From: Bacteroidales bacterium
GTDB lineage: Bacteria; Bacteroidota; Bacteroidia; Bacteroidales; P3
Assembly (NCBI GenBank): GCA_031286005.1
Contig: JAITVC010000299.1
Span: forward strand, 1-8,180
DNA: 8,180 nt
Direction of reading: 5' to 3'
The position numbers and the translations under genes were made by a program. A model generated the notes under the pieces. It did not search any database. It was given only the letters and a program-made list of their open reading frames with translations, and had not been told where the DNA came from. How positions within the stretch are numbered: position 1 is the first letter of the stretch; each line of letters begins with the position of its first letter. Shown in pieces: positions 6,691 to 8,180 of the stretch.

Positions 6691-6720
6691 AAAAACGGTG
6701 CAAAAAAAAGCACCGTTTTT
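6691..6720 (+). terminator. Rho-independent terminator after murB
   Basis: AAAAACGGTGC (6691-6701) and GCACCGTTTTT (6710-6720) form a perfect 11-bp stem around an eight-A loop. The 3' arm ends in five T that continue into CTTGG, and the A-tract on the 5' side would serve minus-strand transcripts as well. It closes the DUF4837-murB unit. Confidence 0.88.
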
Positions 6721-6730
6721 CTTGGGAGGT

Positions 6731-6763
6731 TAGGTTCGATGTAGGTTCGATGTGTCTTCGATG
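6731..6763. repeat. Three tandem 11-bp repeats (TAGGTTCGATG)
   Basis: TAGGTTCGATG occurs exactly at 6731-6741 and 6742-6752, followed by a diverged copy TGTCTTCGATG at 6753-6763. The period of 11 bp is close to one helical turn. The block sits between the murB terminator and the small gene at 6780, where a promoter would be expected, yet no TAnnTTTG box is visible. Function unknown; phased operator half-sites or a short polymerase-slippage repeat are both possible. Confidence 0.75.
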
Positions 6764-6779
6764 TAAAGAGATATAAATT

Positions 6780-7139
6780 ATGATACAAAAAGATTATTTA
6801 ATGCGGGAAATAGAAAAAATCCCATTAGTTATCGCAAAACTAATGAATAGTAAACTAAATCCTCTTGAAGACAAACAGGTTGTGCAAGAAATTGATGATG
6901 GATTAAATCTATTCAATGTGAATATTCAGGACATCAAGAGCACTTCTCCTGAAAAAATTTTTGAAACCATTCAAAATAAAGACCAACTTTCTTTACTTAT
7001 AAATCTTGTGCAATCTATAACCTTATGGGATGCTGATGTTTCTTTAGTGAATTTTTTGCAATATGCAAATACACAAAAAACAGAACATTCAATTTTATAC
7101 TTACAGGATTCCCTTTGGTATAAACATGAACAGAAATAG
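6780..7139 (+). CDS. Small hypothetical protein
   Basis: A 119-aa predicted soluble protein that I do not recognise. It is mostly helical and acidic, with no signal peptide, membrane segment or metal motif. The N-terminus MIQKDYLMREIEKIPLVIAKLM recalls other small or TPR-type proteins that begin with a similar IQKDYxMRxIE pattern, but this is only an impression. The sequence is visibly richer in A/T than the murB and hydrogenase genes on either side, which suggests a poorly constrained or acquired gene. Its reading frame is open and uses typical codons for an AT-rich gene. The ATG at 6780 follows GAGATATAAATT, and no recognisable -7 box is present between the upstream terminator and this start. 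It ends 153 nt before an ATPase-like gene remnant. I think it is more likely real than not. Confidence 0.6.
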   Translation: MIQKDYLMREIEKIPLVIAKLMNSKLNPLEDKQVVQEIDDGLNLFNVNIQDIKSTSPEKIFETIQNKDQLSLLINLVQSITLWDADVSLVNFLQYANTQKTEHSILYLQDSLWYKHEQK

Positions 7140-7292
7140 TTTACTCCTCATTTGGAGAGTTAAAAACTATGAACTAAAAGTTGAGAGTTATTACGGTCTA
7201 TTGAACTCTTGTGCAAATTTCAATTTTACTTTGAAATTTGCAAGAACGAATGTTTTTTCATGCCTTTGTAGCTGAAATACAAATAAATTTAA
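7140..7292. other. AT-rich non-coding stretch
   Basis: No convincing gene is found here. GAGAGTTA occurs at 7155-7162 and 7183-7190, and a 12-bp hairpin follows at 7212-7242. An open frame that crosses this stretch from inside the upstream gene shows no family features and is treated as chance. With the downstream remnant it makes up a gap of about 333 nt without an intact gene. Confidence 0.6.
7212..7242. terminator. 12-bp AT-rich hairpin, possible terminator
   Basis: TGCAAATTTCAA (7212-7223) and TTGAAATTTGCA (7231-7242) are exact reverse complements around a 7-nt TTTTACT loop. A T-run (7252-7258) begins about 10 nt after the stem rather than directly, so it is a weak rho-independent terminator candidate for the small gene ending at 7139. 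It could equally be a palindromic protein-binding site or a scar of a small element. Confidence 0.4.
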
Positions 7293-7451
7293 TATACTCC
7301 ATCGCTCTCAGAAGGAAATTATACCGCATTAAAAGATATTGCACCGGAGCATACCTTTGTCGTTACACCATCCTCAAATAGCTGGCCAATGAAGGAAAGG
7401 ATAGATGTGGTTTCGCTTGAGGATTTGCTGAGAGGGTTACTTAATCTTTAA
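7293..7451 (+). pseudogene. C-terminal remnant of an AAA ATPase (DUF4143-type)
   Basis: The frame from 7293 to the TAA at 7449-7451 encodes about 52 residues that look like real protein. It includes SEGNYTALKDIAPEHTFVVT, then SNSWPMKERIDVVSLEDLLRGL. This resembles the extreme C-terminus of Bacteroidetes ATP-binding proteins with an AAA_14/DUF4143 architecture, whose last strands read roughly 'VV-P-(x)-I-V-L-LL'. The frame is closed upstream by a TAA at 7290-7292, there is no start codon before the homologous part, and no Walker motif or further matching frame is found upstream. It is therefore a stump left by deletion or displacement of the 5' part. The family call rests on pattern memory and is moderate; that it is a coding remnant is more certain than which family. 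Confidence 0.5.
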
Positions 7452-7472
7452 TTTGACCCTTTACTTTTTTTT

Positions 7473-8180
7473 CTATCCTTCGTTTTGTTTGTTAATTTGC
7501 CGTGTGGCCATTTTAGGACTGTTGATATTATCGCAACCATTAACGCAACCGCCTTTGCACGACATCACTTCTACGATATTTCCGGGACAACTGGATTTCA
7601 CGAAATTGCGCAGTTCGCGAATGGCTGCTTTATCAATACCATCAATCACAACGGGATTGAATGTTGACGGGTCGGCCAGTTTGTTTTTGATTGAATTGGC
7701 CACTCCGCCAATGATAGGGTATAGTCTGCCGTCTTTCTCAATTGTGGCATCCAGCGGTGTTTCTTCGCAATTCATCACATCAATATTGGCGGCCATAAAC
7801 AGTGAGGCCAATTCTTCTACCGACAGCACAAAATCCGTGTTTTTATCACGAAATCCTTCCGTGCGTTTGGCTACACAAGGCGCTACAAAGACCGTGAATA
7901 CATCACTTCCGAAACGCTCCTTAACTAAATCGGCCGTGTATGACATCGGGCTTTTGGTGTGCGAAACATACGGTACTAATTCGGGAATATGTTTGTTGAC
8001 CAAATTTACATAAGACGGACAGCACGACGTGGTCATAAACGGTTCGCCGTTCTCAAGAATACGTTCGGTAAATTCGGCCGTTTCATTTTTCGTCGTGATA
8101 TTGGCGCCTTCGGCCACTTCGATTACATCTGTAAATCCTAATTTCTTTACGGCGGTGATTAGTTTTTCCATCCCCGTTTG
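7473..8180 (-). CDS. [FeFe]-hydrogenase catalytic (H-cluster) domain, 5' end beyond the window
   Basis: C-terminal part of an iron-only hydrogenase, which interconverts protons and H2 and in fermenters disposes of reducing equivalents, usually from ferredoxin. The three H-cluster signatures are present (numbering from the Met at 8171): TSCCPSY (C50, C51), APCVAK (C99, K102) and EVMSCKGGCVNG (C205, C209). These supply the four cysteines that hold the [4Fe4S]-2Fe cluster plus the adjacent proton-relay Cys. The frame stays open to the right edge (QTG before that Met), and QTGMEKLITAVKKLGF matches the middle of the family. The Met at 8171 is thus almost certainly internal, and the N-terminal ferredoxin-like domain is off the window. 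APC replaces the classical MPC, SPM follows the first motif, and the tail NINSPKMATRQI resembles group B rather than group A enzymes. The TAG stop at 7475-7473 is certain. It converges on the plus-strand remnant. Confidence 0.92.
   Translation of the reverse strand, partial: QTGMEKLITAVKKLGFTDVIEVAEGANITTKNETAEFTERILENGEPFMTTSCCPSYVNLVNKHIPELVPYVSHTKSPMSYTADLVKERFGSDVFTVFVAPCVAKRTEGFRDKNTDFVLSVEELASLFMAANIDVMNCEETPLDATIEKDGRLYPIIGGVANSIKNKLADPSTFNPVVIDGIDKAAIRELRNFVKSSCPGNIVEVMSCKGGCVNGCDNINSPKMATRQINKQNEG

Noticed and set aside
7063..7275. 70-codon open frame on the plus strand
   Set aside because: It overlaps the small gene in another frame, runs through a hairpin and low-complexity DNA, and shows no protein-like features.
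7433..7472. AGGGT ... ACCCT hairpin followed by a T-rich run, as terminator of the ATPase remnant or, reversed, of the hydrogenase gene
   Set aside because: Only five pairs with an 18-nt loop and no extension of the stem; too weak to call.
7453..8013. 186-codon open frame on the plus strand opposite the hydrogenase
   Set aside because: It is antisense to a gene with intact H-cluster motifs; its Ser/Thr/Leu-rich peptide is a typical complementary-strand shadow.
1..8180. Defence system, integrase, insertion sequence, tRNA or rRNA gene
   Set aside because: No transposase, recombinase, nuclease or toxin-antitoxin signature and no cloverleaf or rRNA sequence was found on either strand.

Overview
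The window looks like a chromosomal segment of an anaerobic Bacteroidota, most likely Bacteroidales. This rests on the TAnnTTTG-type -7 boxes (TATCTTTG upstream of three genes), the lack of Shine-Dalgarno sequences, the AT-rich leaders, and two protein families I know mainly from Bacteroidetes (DUF6261 and the lipoprotein family DUF4837). Most of it is ordinary housekeeping DNA. I did not find a defence system, CRISPR array, RNA gene or complete mobile element. The non-coding DNA holds the less expected structure.

Layout: (1) 1-2441, plus strand: an HD-domain dGTP triphosphohydrolase followed 11 nt later by an acidic amino acid/dicarboxylate:Na+ symporter, probably co-transcribed. A perfect 11-bp hairpin ends this unit and lies between it and the convergent DUF6261 gene (2483-3211, minus). 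(2) 3212-3721 is a 510-nt divergent intergenic region. It carries seven in-phase copies of a 41-bp tandem repeat (3258-3544), then a minus-strand promoter facing DUF6261 and a plus-strand promoter facing the next gene. The repeat array therefore sits in the predicted long 5' leader of the DUF6261 transcript. (3) 3722-6652, plus strand: a PHP-family histidinol-phosphatase-like enzyme, a DUF4837 lipoprotein with its own -7 box, and murB, which overlaps the lipoprotein gene by ATGA. A strong rho-independent terminator follows at 6691-6720.

(4) 6721-7472 is an AT-rich accessory stretch. It has three 11-bp tandem repeats, a small orphan gene (119 aa), a 12-bp hairpin, and what looks like the C-terminal stump of an AAA ATPase of the DUF4143 type. 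(5) 7473-8180, minus strand: the C-terminal part of an [FeFe]-hydrogenase whose 5' end lies beyond the right edge. Its H-cluster motifs resemble group B more than classical group A, fitting a fermentative gut-type anaerobe.

Functionally the genes are not one pathway. They cover nucleotide-pool control (dGTPase), nutrient uptake (symporter), phosphoester hydrolysis (PHP), cell-envelope work (lipoprotein and MurB) and hydrogen metabolism. The items most worth a second look are the 41-bp leader array with its two linked sequence types, the shared TAATCACTAT / AATTTTTT / TATCTTTG promoter module, the altered NMDG motif in the symporter, and the hydrogenase subtype.
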